A DNA stretch of 30,857 bases from an uncultured Solobacterium sp. (GTDB lineage Bacteria > Bacillota_I > Bacilli_A > Erysipelotrichales > Erysipelotrichaceae), in NCBI GenBank assembly GCA_938041275.1, contig CALISH010000174.1, positions 1-30,857 on the forward strand, given 5' to 3'. Shown in pieces: positions 7,245 to 15,151 of this stretch. The stretch's first letter is position 1; each line of letters starts with the position of its first letter. The position numbers and the translations under genes are program-made. The notes beneath the pieces were generated by a model. That model did no database searches. It was given only the letters and a program-made list of their open reading frames with translations, and was not told the origin of the DNA.

Positions 7245-8141
7245 ATGGGGTCTATCGCATATGTAACGGATGAAAAGATGCTTGCATATCATCGCTTATG
7301 TCGAAATCAATCGATACTATTTTGGAGATTATCCAATAAGAAGTTTACGGATTTCCACAAAGGAGATTTACTGTTCTTCTTTGCAAGACCAAATCATGGA
7401 CGTAAGAAAGCTTTGATTGGCTACGCACATTATGATTCTGAAATTAACCTTTCTTTGAAACAGATGTGGAATCGCTATGGTGATTTCACTGGATACGATA
7501 CACAAGATGGACTTTATGCGGCGATAGAAAAAGCATCTCGTGGAAATATACCTCCACAGATGAACTGTTTATATTTAACAAATGTTGTATTCTTCTTGTC
7601 GCCAGTCTATCCAGAGGATGTTGGTATCTCGATACAAAACAATCTTGAAAGTTATTGTTATTTAGATAAAGATAGTCCAAAGATAACGGCCAAGATTTTA
7701 CAACAAGCACAAAAACATGGCATCGATCTCTGGAGTGCAAATCCGAATATCACACCAGAAGAAATCTTTAAAGAAGATGCCACAAAGCACTATCTAGCAG
7801 TTATCTCTCAAGAGATTGGACAAGATAGTGGGAGTGAAAGACAACAACGTACGCTAGAACGGTACGCAAAACAAAAAGCGAAAGAATCTGGTTGGGAGTT
7901 AATTCGTGGCAGTAATACAGAGTGTATACGTATGGATAGTAATGAAATACAAATTGCGATTCCTTTCGTATCACAAGTCAAAGAAAAATCTCAAAAGATT
8001 CGCGAATATATAGGACGGCTAACGATGTATCGTTTGTTGGCCAAGCATCAGGGTTTGGAAGGCAAAATCAGATTTGAAATACTTTCCCCAAATATACCTG
8101 ACGAATTAAAGGAAATGGTGGAAGAAATAAACAATGAGTGA
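7245..8141 (+). CDS. Hypothetical protein between fhs and mnmG
   Basis: 298 residues; I do not recognise a named family. The N-terminal half (about 1-145) has an aromatic-rich pattern (ILFWRLSNKKFTDF, KGDLLFFFARPNHGRKKALIGYAHYD) reminiscent of PUA/EVE-like beta domains that read modified bases; this is a weak structural guess. The C-terminal half (about 175-298) is charged and helical, with a QQRTLERYAKQKAKESGWELIRGS segment. It has the strong ribosome site AAAGGAGG and overlaps the mnmG start by 8 nt, so the two are translationally coupled. The context points to RNA or nucleic-acid maintenance, but function is unknown. Confidence 0.8.
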   Translation: MGSIAYVTDEKMLAYHRLCRNQSILFWRLSNKKFTDFHKGDLLFFFARPNHGRKKALIGYAHYDSEINLSLKQMWNRYGDFTGYDTQDGLYAAIEKASRGNIPPQMNCLYLTNVVFFLSPVYPEDVGISIQNNLESYCYLDKDSPKITAKILQQAQKHGIDLWSANPNITPEEIFKEDATKHYLAVISQEIGQDSGSERQQRTLERYAKQKAKESGWELIRGSNTECIRMDSNEIQIAIPFVSQVKEKSQKIREYIGRLTMYRLLAKHQGLEGKIRFEILSPNIPDELKEMVEEINNE

Positions 8142-10008
8142 TTTTGATATTATCGTTATCGGTGGTGGTCATGCAGGTATTGAAGCTGCACTAGCCTCTG
8201 CACGATTAAAAAAGAATACATGTCTTCTCACATTGAAGATAGAAAATATTGGTAAGATGCCATGTAACCCATCGGTAGGTGGACCGGCAAAAGGAATTGT
8301 AGTACGAGAAATTGACGCTTTAGGTGGTCAAATGGCGATTACTGCAGATAAGACAGCACTTCAATTCAAAATGTTAAATGGGGCAAAGGGTCCGGGTGTA
8401 CGTGCACTTCGTGTACAGTCGGATAAGCTTGCATATAAAAAAATGATGCAAGATGTCTGTTTGAAACAAGAAAACCTCACTGTCATTGAAGGAATGGCAA
8501 GTAAGCTAAACGTAACCAACAACAAAGTCACAGGTGTTACATTAAAAGATGGAACAGTCCTAAATGCCAAAATTGTGATTGTAACAACAGGCACATACAT
8601 GGCAGGTGTAAATATGATTTCATCCGAAGTTACACCAGGTGGTCCAGATCTTGAGCCTACGACAGGAGACTTATCAGAGTCTTTACGAGAGTTAGGTTTA
8701 AGAACCTTCCGTTTAAAGACAGGAACACCACCGAGAATCCTGCGTTCATCAATTGATTTTAGTAAAACAAAGCTAGAACCAGGCACAGAAGGATTCTTAC
8801 ACTTCTCAGAACTGACCACAAGAGAAGATGTATTGCCATATGATAAGCAAGTATGTTGTCATATGACATATACAACCCCGGAAACTCATGAATATATTTT
8901 GGGTAATCTCAATAAATCCAGTATGTATTCTGGTGTAGTAAAGGGAGTTGGACCACGTTATTGTCCATCTATCGAAGACAAACTTGTGCGTTTTAAAGAT
9001 AAGCCAAGACATCTATTATTCTTAGAACCAGAATCACTTGAATTAGATACCATCTACCTACAAGGGTTCTCTACATCTCTTCCAAGAGATATACAAGAAA
9101 AGATGGTGCATTCACTACCTGGTTTTGAAAATGCAATTATCAAAAAATATGCTTACGCTATCGAATATGATGCAATTGATCCAATTCAAATGAAGCCAAG
9201 TTTTGAATCGAAGATTATTGAAAATTTATTTACAGCAGGTCAAGTTAACGGAACATCTGGATATGAAGAAGCTGCTGGCCAAGGTTTACTTGCTGGTATT
9301 AATGCATGTATGAAGCTAGATGGAAAAGAGCCGCTCATTCTAGCAAGAAACGAAGCGTATATTGGTGTCTTGGTTGATGATCTAACAACGAAAGGCACAT
9401 TAGAACCATATCGTTTATTAACATCACGTGCAGAGTTTAGATTGTTGTTGAGACATGATAATGCCGATCAACGATTAATTGAATATGGACGTCAGATTGG
9501 ACTTGTTAGTCAAGAAAGATATGATGCATATCTAGCAAAGATGGAAAATATCAAGAAGTTAGAACAACATCTATCTGAAACTACATTCGTACAAGATGAA
9601 GAAAAAGTACATGCATACCTCACATCACTAGGTTATGAAAGTGATGCACATATTGGTATTAATGGCATTGACTTGGTAAAACGACCAAACGTTACAACGA
9701 AAGAACTTCTCGCTACTATCGGTGAAGAGGTTGACGAAGAAATCGCTAACCAGTGTGATATCGAACTAAAATATGCAGGCTATATCGATAAAGCAAAACG
9801 AGAAGCCAACAAGTTAAAAGAGATGGACGGTATCAAGTTGGGGGTCGATTTCAATTATGATGAGGTTGATAATCTATCGATTGAAGGCAGACAGAAACTC
9901 ACAAAGTATAAACCAGCTACGATGGGACAAGCATCCAGAATTTCAGGTGTGAACCCAGCCGATATCGCAGTACTTGCGATAGCTATCAAACAAGGAAAGG
10001 GAAGATAA
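8134..10008 (+). CDS. mnmG: tRNA uridine-5-carboxymethylaminomethyl modification enzyme MnmG (GidA)
   Basis: 624 residues, full length. With MnmE it installs cmnm5 at the wobble uridine (U34) of several tRNAs, using FAD and methylene-THF. Visible: the FAD dinucleotide motif GGGHAGIEAA (10-19), the MPCNPSVGGPAKG segment, LKTGTPPRI, the GQVNGTSGYEEAAGQG motif, and a C-terminal YKPATMGQASRISGVNPADIAVL domain that contacts MnmE and tRNA. Its partner mnmE lies 15 kb downstream rather than beside it. It overlaps the preceding unknown gene and is followed by the ThyX-like gene after 3 nt. Confidence 0.98.
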   Translation: MSDFDIIVIGGGHAGIEAALASARLKKNTCLLTLKIENIGKMPCNPSVGGPAKGIVVREIDALGGQMAITADKTALQFKMLNGAKGPGVRALRVQSDKLAYKKMMQDVCLKQENLTVIEGMASKLNVTNNKVTGVTLKDGTVLNAKIVIVTTGTYMAGVNMISSEVTPGGPDLEPTTGDLSESLRELGLRTFRLKTGTPPRILRSSIDFSKTKLEPGTEGFLHFSELTTREDVLPYDKQVCCHMTYTTPETHEYILGNLNKSSMYSGVVKGVGPRYCPSIEDKLVRFKDKPRHLLFLEPESLELDTIYLQGFSTSLPRDIQEKMVHSLPGFENAIIKKYAYAIEYDAIDPIQMKPSFESKIIENLFTAGQVNGTSGYEEAAGQGLLAGINACMKLDGKEPLILARNEAYIGVLVDDLTTKGTLEPYRLLTSRAEFRLLLRHDNADQRLIEYGRQIGLVSQERYDAYLAKMENIKKLEQHLSETTFVQDEEKVHAYLTSLGYESDAHIGINGIDLVKRPNVTTKELLATIGEEVDEEIANQCDIELKYAGYIDKAKREANKLKEMDGIKLGVDFNYDEVDNLSIEGRQKLTKYKPATMGQASRISGVNPADIAVLAIAIKQGKGR

Positions 10009-10011
10009 GAA

Positions 10012-10647
10012 ATGAAATACACAGACGTAGTATCAAATGTAAATGTCTATGGAATGGAATCTGCAGTTATGGGTTCAAAATATCCAATGGCTGTTGATTT
10101 AACAAAAGTAGATGGAACAATTGTTCCACGAACACATGCACTTGCGAATGCAAAGCCAGGAAGTGGCCATGATAACTTCTTGAATGGAATTATCGTACAG
10201 TTCGACCTCACATTTACAAACAAGGCATGGGTAGAAGCAGAACGCTATCATTTCCTAGACTTTATTAGTTCACAATCCACAATGCACCGTATCACAAAGT
10301 TCAATTTAGATGAGGTATATATCTCCTATACAGATCCACGTATTATCGAAATCATGAAAGAAAAAGTGAATTCCTATAATGAATTAACACAGAAGATTTC
10401 TGATAAGAAATTAGCTGGAGAAGACGTAACAGAGCTAAATGAAGAAGCTAAAGTAAAGTACCTTGAGATTCTTTACTCCAATCCAGCAGGTTTTAGAATC
10501 ACTGCACGTATGACAACAAACTATCGTCAGTTAAAGACAATTTATGCACAACGCAAGACGCATCGCCTACCAGAATGGCGTGCATTCTGTGACTGGGTAG
10601 AGACATTGCCTAACGCATCATTTATTGTAAATAGTGACGTAAAATAA
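10012..10647 (+). CDS. Divergent ThyX-fold protein (FAD-dependent thymidylate synthase superfamily)
   Basis: 211 residues. The layout follows ThyX: GHDNFLNG (52-59) matches the GHxSxxEH strand; an aromatic/hydrophobic stretch leads to ERYHFLDFISSQSTMHR (77-93), where ThyX has RHRx7-8S and then SQRY; and MTTNYRQLKTIYAQRKTHR (167-185) matches the NARELRHFxxLR helix with Asn170, Arg172 and Arg181. The signature RHR is RYH (78-80) here, so canonical dTMP synthesis is uncertain. Residues about 110-150 are a charged insertion. It is probably co-transcribed with mnmG, which itself uses FAD and folate. The fold is inferred by eye from motif order. Confidence 0.7.
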   Translation: MKYTDVVSNVNVYGMESAVMGSKYPMAVDLTKVDGTIVPRTHALANAKPGSGHDNFLNGIIVQFDLTFTNKAWVEAERYHFLDFISSQSTMHRITKFNLDEVYISYTDPRIIEIMKEKVNSYNELTQKISDKKLAGEDVTELNEEAKVKYLEILYSNPAGFRITARMTTNYRQLKTIYAQRKTHRLPEWRAFCDWVETLPNASFIVNSDVK

Positions 10648-10663
10648 AGCTTATTAACATTTT

Positions 10664-10755
10664 GTGGGAAACTATTTTATCCACAAATTAAAATAAATTT
10701 TTCAAATTGTGGAAAAATAAACTCTCCACAATTGTGGAGAAAAAAGTTATCAACA
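10664..10755. other. DnaA-box cluster in an AT-rich gap: candidate origin or DnaA control region
   Basis: Within about 90 bp there are one perfect DnaA box TTATCCACA (10677-10685, +); three one-mismatch boxes, TTTTCCACA (10716-10708, -), TTCTCCACA (10741-10733, -) and TTATCAACA (10747-10755, +); and weaker copies at 10672-10664 (-) and 10722-10730 (+). Two facing boxes form an 18-bp palindrome (10723-10740). The stretch 10671-10707 is very AT-rich. The gap separates mnmG/ThyX-like from rsmG-noc-parA-parB, a classic origin neighbourhood. Genes on both sides point rightward, which weakens the reading as the main origin; DnaA regulation of the rsmG-parB operon or DnaA titration are alternatives. 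Confidence 0.75.
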
Positions 10756-10766
10756 TATTTTCATCT

Positions 10767-10794
10767 TTCACAGGGGATGTGATGGTGATAGAAT
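10767..10794 (+). promoter_or_regulatory. Promoter of rsmG-noc-parA-parB
   Basis: TTCACA (10767-10772), 16 bp, then TAGAAT (10789-10794) preceded by TGA (extended -10). Transcription is expected near 10801, only about 10 nt before the rsmG ATG. The nearest DnaA box ends 12 bp upstream of the -35. Confidence 0.5.
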
Positions 10795-10810
10795 AGGTCA
10801 CACAGAGATT

Positions 10811-11509
10811 ATGACAATACAAGAACTTATAGAAAAAGCAGCAGAGCTACAAATTTCATTGTCAGAAACACAAGTAAAACAACTTGAACAATACGCCCAA
10901 CTTTTGGTTGAGTGGAACGAGAAAATGAATCTCACAGCCATCACAGAACATGGTGAAATATTGGAGAAACATTTCTACGATTCCATCTTGTCACTGGGAA
11001 AAGGTAAGATCTTTGGAAAAGTAGCGGATGTTGGAACTGGAGCGGGGTTTCCTGGACTGGTTTGGAAAATCGTCAAACCAGAATTAGATGTGACACTGAT
11101 TGAACCTACGGGGAAACGGTGCACATTCTTAGAAGAAGTAATTCATCAACTGCATTTAGAAAACATCCATGTTTATAACAAGCGTGCAGAAGAACAGGTC
11201 AAAACAGATCGTGAATTATACGATGTGGTAACCGCAAGAGCAGTCGCAAACTTACGTGTCTTATCCGAATTATGCATTCCACTTGTAAAAGTGAATGGAT
11301 TATTCCTGGCAATGAAGGGCATGCAAGGTAATGCGGAAGCGAAAGAAGCAGAACATGCGACCAAGGTGCTTGGCGTAGAGCTAGAAGAAACACAGGATAC
11401 ATCTTTATATACAGGAGATATGCGAGTGAACTTATACTACCGCAAAGTTAGTCATACGCCGCAACAATATCCACGCAATTACGGGCAAATAAAAAAGAAG
11501 CCTTTATAA
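10811..11509 (+). CDS. rsmG: 16S rRNA (guanine-527-N7)-methyltransferase RsmG (GidB)
   Basis: 232 residues. It methylates G527 of 16S rRNA with SAM; loss of this enzyme gives low-level streptomycin resistance in several bacteria. Visible: the N-terminal QLEQYAQLLVEWNEKMNLTAI helix, SAM motif I VADVGTGAGFPGL (about 72-84), the acidic LIEPTGKR strand end and VTARAVANL. The ATG follows the predicted transcription start closely and lacks a clear Shine-Dalgarno site. It heads the segregation operon, with noc 11 nt downstream. Confidence 0.96.
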   Translation: MTIQELIEKAAELQISLSETQVKQLEQYAQLLVEWNEKMNLTAITEHGEILEKHFYDSILSLGKGKIFGKVADVGTGAGFPGLVWKIVKPELDVTLIEPTGKRCTFLEEVIHQLHLENIHVYNKRAEEQVKTDRELYDVVTARAVANLRVLSELCIPLVKVNGLFLAMKGMQGNAEAKEAEHATKVLGVELEETQDTSLYTGDMRVNLYYRKVSHTPQQYPRNYGQIKKKPL

Positions 11510-11520
11510 GGGAGGGTTAT

Positions 11521-12330
11521 ATGCCAAGTATTTTAAGTATATTTGATCGAAAAGATACCAATCGTATTGTAGATATCCCAACGGAGAAGATTGTTCCATC
11601 AAGATATCAACCAAGATTAGTATTTGATGAAGAAGCTTTACGTGAATTAGCACTCTCTATAAAAGAGAACGGGTTGATTCAACCAATCACTGTTCGAAAG
11701 ATTGATGATATATACGAAATTATCACAGGAGAAAGAAGATTCCGTGCATGTAAGATGATTGGTTTTAAAGAAGTGCCATGTTATATCATGTCACCGAATG
11801 AAAACCAAGCAGCACAGATGGCACTGGTTGAAAATATCCAACGTGAAAACTTAACCGCAATCGAAGAGGCGAAAAGCTACTTACAAATCATGCGTCAATC
11901 TGACTTGACCCAAGAACAGGTTGCACAAAAGGTAGGTAAGTCACAATCCGCAGTAGCCAATAAGATTCGCTTATTGAATTTGCCAATTGAGATTCAGGAT
12001 GCGGTCATGGAAACAAAAATCACAGAACGTCACGCACGTGCGTTATTGACAGTACCTAGTGATAGACAGAAAGAAGTATTCCATCATATCGTCGCAGCTG
12101 AATTTAATGTAAGACAAACAGAAGACTATATCGCAAGTCTAGATGATATTCCGAAGAAGAAACATAAACATCAAAAGACAAAGGGTTTCTCTCGGAGTAC
12201 ACAGATTGCGGTAAATACAATTAATCAGAGTATTAAATTGATTGAAAAAATGGGTATCCAAGCAAAAGTAGAAACGGAAGACAGACCGCAAGAAGTATGC
12301 ATGATCATCCGTTTCCCAAAGAATTCATAG
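11521..12330 (+). CDS. noc: Nucleoid occlusion protein Noc (ParB paralogue)
   Basis: 269 residues. Noc binds its own DNA sites, spreads as a CTP clamp and blocks division over the nucleoid at the membrane. Visible: a short amphipathic N-terminus (MPSILSIFDR) suited to membrane binding, the CTP-binding GERRFR (70-75) and ENIQREN, a helix-turn-helix, and the Noc-type dimer region GFSRSTQIAVNTINQSIKLIEKMG. At the positions that separate Noc from ParB it has Q142, K148 and R170, as in Bacillus Noc; the ParB at 13126 has R166, I172 and G194. The ribosome site GGGAGGG is strong. No copy of the Bacillus Noc site ATTTCCCGGGAAAT was seen in the window. Confidence 0.93.
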   Translation: MPSILSIFDRKDTNRIVDIPTEKIVPSRYQPRLVFDEEALRELALSIKENGLIQPITVRKIDDIYEIITGERRFRACKMIGFKEVPCYIMSPNENQAAQMALVENIQRENLTAIEEAKSYLQIMRQSDLTQEQVAQKVGKSQSAVANKIRLLNLPIEIQDAVMETKITERHARALLTVPSDRQKEVFHHIVAAEFNVRQTEDYIASLDDIPKKKHKHQKTKGFSRSTQIAVNTINQSIKLIEKMGIQAKVETEDRPQEVCMIIRFPKNS

Positions 12331-12342
12331 GGGAGAAGTATT

Positions 12343-13122
12343 ATGGGAAAGATCATCGCAATCGCAAATCAAAAGGGTGGAGTAGGAAAAACAACGACAT
12401 CCATGAATCTAGCATCTGGTTTATCATATATCGGTAAAAAAGTACTCTTAGTAGACTTCGATCCACAGGGAAATGCGACCCATGGTATTGGTGCACACAA
12501 AGTGGGATTTGATAAGACGGTATACGATATCTTGATGAGAGATGAAAATGTGGATGATGTAAAAGTTACGCTACAGATGCCACCGTTAGATGTACTACCA
12601 TCAACCATCGACTTATCTGGTGCAGATGTCGACATGGCTCAATACGAAACAGGGCGTGAACAACTATTAAAGAGAAAACTAGAAGCGGTAAGAAATCAGT
12701 ATGATTACATCATTATTGATTGTCCACCAGCGCTAGGCTTATTGAATACAAACGCATTAACAGCAGCAGACTCTGTGATGATTCCGGTACAGTGTGAATA
12801 CTTTGCGCTAGAAGGATTAACACAGTTATTAAGTACGATTCGTTTGGTTCAGAAATTATGGAATCCACGATTATCTATCGAAGGTGTACTTCTAACAATG
12901 TTCGATGTACGTACAAAGTTATCGGTAGAAGTACAACAAGAAGTACGTAAATACTTTAAGGAAAAGGTTTATCACTGTTTCATCCCACGAAATGTACGCT
13001 TATCAGAAGCCCCATCTCGTGAACAATCAATTTTTGAGTATGATACCCGTTCGGAAGGTGCGCGTGCTTACGCACAACTAGTAAAAGAAGTAGTTACACA
13101 AAACGAAAGGATCAAACGATAG
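12343..13122 (+). CDS. parA: Chromosome-partitioning ATPase ParA/Soj
   Basis: 259 residues, with no N-terminal DNA-binding extension, so the chromosomal Soj type. The deviant Walker A KGGVGKTT (11-18) is followed by DFDPQGNAT and IIDCPPALGLLNTNAL. Its ATP-dependent dimer binds DNA and is switched by ParB; in Bacillus Soj also controls DnaA. That link is notable here because a DnaA-box cluster precedes the operon. The gap to noc is 12 nt with GGGGAGAAG, and parB starts 3 nt after the stop. Confidence 0.97.
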   Translation: MGKIIAIANQKGGVGKTTTSMNLASGLSYIGKKVLLVDFDPQGNATHGIGAHKVGFDKTVYDILMRDENVDDVKVTLQMPPLDVLPSTIDLSGADVDMAQYETGREQLLKRKLEAVRNQYDYIIIDCPPALGLLNTNALTAADSVMIPVQCEYFALEGLTQLLSTIRLVQKLWNPRLSIEGVLLTMFDVRTKLSVEVQQEVRKYFKEKVYHCFIPRNVRLSEAPSREQSIFEYDTRSEGARAYAQLVKEVVTQNERIKR

Positions 13123-13125
13123 AAA

Positions 13126-14019
13126 ATGGCAGAGAAAAAACAAAAAGGCTTAGGACGTGGTTTAGATTCTATCTTCGGGTCGAATGTTGAGCAGTTCCTT
13201 GACGATATTCAAAGTAGCGCAAAGGAAGTGCCAGGAAGAAGAGAAGTAGAAATCGCAATTGAAGAAATTAGACCAAATCCTTATCAGCCAAGAAAAGAAT
13301 TTGATCAAACTGCGTTAAATGAATTAGCAGATTCTATTCGAACACATGGAATCTTTACACCATTACTCGTACGTAAGAGTGTCAGTGGTTATGATTTAAT
13401 CACTGGTGAAAGACGTTTACGTGCAGCGAAGATTGCTGGGCTTAAAGTCGTACCTGCAATTTCTGTAGAATTTACAGAAGAACAAATGATGGAAATTGCC
13501 ATCTTAGAAAATGTTCAACGTGAAGACTTAAACGCAATTGAAGAAGCTGCAGCCTATGACTCACTTGTGAAGAAACTAGGTTATACACAAGAAAAACTGG
13601 CAGAAAGAGTTGGTAAATCTCGTGAATATTGTGCAAATATCATGCGACTTTTAAAACTTCCATCTGAGGTCCAAAAATTAGTCGTAGATAAAAGATTAGC
13701 AATGGGACATGTTCGTCCATTACTTGGATTAAAAGATGAGACGGAAATGCTTGATGCGGCTGAGAAAATCTTGAAGGATAAAATGTCAGTTCGTGAAGTA
13801 GAAGCCTATGTTAGAGATATTAATTCAGAAGAAGTTAAACCAAACAAAACAAAACCAGAAAAGAAACGTGATCCAATCATCCACGATCTAGAACATCAGA
13901 TTTCTGTGAAGCTTGGCACGAAGGTAACAATTCAGAACAAAAAACTTACAATTCGATATACAGATACCGCAGATTTAAACCGTATCTTAGAGATATTGAA
14001 TTGCCTGGATGAAGGTTAA
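13126..14019 (+). CDS. parB: Chromosome-partitioning protein ParB/Spo0J
   Basis: 297 residues. It binds parS, slides as a CTP-gated clamp, loads SMC and works with ParA. Visible: N-terminal KGLGRGLDSIFG (the ParA-activating segment), IRPNPYQPR, the CTP motif GERRLRAA (95-102), ENVQREDLNAIEEA, the helix-turn-helix GKSREYCANIMRLLKLP, and a C-terminal dimer domain. R166 and G194 occupy the positions that define parS rather than Noc-site specificity. Two perfect parS sites lie at 784-813 and 2196-2223, 11-12 kb upstream. It ends the operon and a hairpin follows. Confidence 0.97.
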   Translation: MAEKKQKGLGRGLDSIFGSNVEQFLDDIQSSAKEVPGRREVEIAIEEIRPNPYQPRKEFDQTALNELADSIRTHGIFTPLLVRKSVSGYDLITGERRLRAAKIAGLKVVPAISVEFTEEQMMEIAILENVQREDLNAIEEAAAYDSLVKKLGYTQEKLAERVGKSREYCANIMRLLKLPSEVQKLVVDKRLAMGHVRPLLGLKDETEMLDAAEKILKDKMSVREVEAYVRDINSEEVKPNKTKPEKKRDPIIHDLEHQISVKLGTKVTIQNKKLTIRYTDTADLNRILEILNCLDEG

Positions 14020-14020
14020 T

Positions 14021-14049
14021 ATGTGTGAAAAAAATACTTTTTCACACAT
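14021..14049. terminator. Hairpin between parB and the atp operon
   Basis: ATGTGTGAAAAA (14021-14032) and TTTTTCACACAT (14038-14049) form a perfect 12-bp stem with a 5-nt loop, starting two bases after the parB stop. Only a weak T-stretch follows (GCTTTA), so termination may be partial. Its 3' arm contains the probable -35 box of the atp promoter. Confidence 0.65.
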
Positions 14050-14068
14050 GCTTTAAAAGGAATATAAT
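14041..14068 (+). promoter_or_regulatory. Promoter of the ATP synthase operon
   Basis: TTCACA (14041-14046), 16 bp, then a perfect TATAAT (14063-14068). The start would be near 14075, about 15 nt before the atpI ATG, leaving room for the ribosome site CGGGAAG. The -35 lies in the stem of the parB hairpin. Confidence 0.6.
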
Positions 14069-14089
14069 GCAAGTAACGGGAAGTAATGA

Positions 14090-14428
14090 ATGACAAATCA
14101 TACTTGGAAAATATACTATGCATTCGTTCTGATTAGTTTTGTTTTCTTGCCGTTCCATTGGCAATGGACGACAGGTTGGTTGTTAGGGTCATTCGCTGCA
14201 TTTATTATTTATAAAAGAACAGAACATTTCGCAAAGCGAGTATTAAGTATGCAATCCTCATCTGGAAGTTACTTAAACTTCGCTATCAATTATGTGTTGA
14301 TGGCTGCAGTATTAGTTATCAGCGCTCTCTTTCCGCAATATCTCAATGTTCTAACATGCGCAATTGGTCTTTCAACAATTAAATTAGCAATTATATTTCA
14401 TGTGGCAGTCATAGAGAGAGGACGGTGA
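14090..14428 (+). CDS. atpI: ATP synthase protein I (AtpI-like membrane protein)
   Basis: 112 residues with about four hydrophobic segments (roughly 8-22, 27-41, 62-82, 88-107). Sequence conservation of AtpI is poor, so the call rests on size, topology and position directly before atpB. AtpI helps assemble the c-ring and has been linked to Mg2+ or Na+ handling in some species. It starts the operon, with a 4-nt gap to atpB. Confidence 0.75.
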   Translation: MTNHTWKIYYAFVLISFVFLPFHWQWTTGWLLGSFAAFIIYKRTEHFAKRVLSMQSSSGSYLNFAINYVLMAAVLVISALFPQYLNVLTCAIGLSTIKLAIIFHVAVIERGR

Positions 14429-14432
14429 AGAC

Positions 14433-15137
14433 ATGACAATACAATCGGACGTATATGTAATCATTCTGATTACAATCGTCCTAGCAATCGCGATGATATT
14501 ATTGTCAAAGAAAATTAATAAGGCAGATCCATTAGAAAAACCAAAAGGTATTATCGTACCGATTGTACTAGTAACCGAAACAGTATACAAAACGGTACGA
14601 ACAAATGTAGGTAAGAAAGTAGCGGATAAATTAACACCATATATCTTGTCGTTATGGGTATATATCTTTATTAGTAATACAATTTCGCTATTTGGATTAA
14701 GTTCACCGACAGCTAACTTTAGCGTGACGATTACATTATCATTCCTAACTTGGTTAATGATTCAAGTTGCGGAATTAAGATACGGTGGCTTTAAAGCTTA
14801 CATGCATGCATTCTTAGAACCGATAGCACCGATGTTGCCAATGAATATCATCGGTAAGTTCTCAACGATGTTATCCATGGCATTACGTCTATTTGGCAAT
14901 ATCACGTGTGGTTCTATTATGATGTCCCTTGTATATATGGGGACAGCAAATCTATCAAATGCAATCGCAGGATTAGTTGGTATCCAAGGAACAGTATTTA
15001 ATTTCATGGCTCCAATTATCACCCCAATATTACATATGTATTTTGATTTATTTGCAGGGTTTATTCAAACATTGGTGTTTGTCACTTTGACAATCGTACT
15101 TTTAGGAAACGATATTCCTGAAGAAGAAAAAGATTAA
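14433..15137 (+). CDS. atpB: F-type ATP synthase subunit a
   Basis: 234 residues, five or six membrane helices. It forms the ion half-channels beside the c-ring. The essential arginine is R152 in MALRLFGNITCG, and the last helix carries Q212 in DLFAGFIQTLVF. The polar HAFLEPIAPMLPMNIIGKFSTMLSM segment is typical of the family. Whether H+ or Na+ is carried is set mainly by subunit c, which here has a Na+-type site. The ribosome site is AGAGAGG, 4 nt after atpI. Confidence 0.96.
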   Translation: MTIQSDVYVIILITIVLAIAMILLSKKINKADPLEKPKGIIVPIVLVTETVYKTVRTNVGKKVADKLTPYILSLWVYIFISNTISLFGLSSPTANFSVTITLSFLTWLMIQVAELRYGGFKAYMHAFLEPIAPMLPMNIIGKFSTMLSMALRLFGNITCGSIMMSLVYMGTANLSNAIAGLVGIQGTVFNFMAPIITPILHMYFDLFAGFIQTLVFVTLTIVLLGNDIPEEEKD

Positions 15138-15151
15138 AAGGAGAAAAAATT

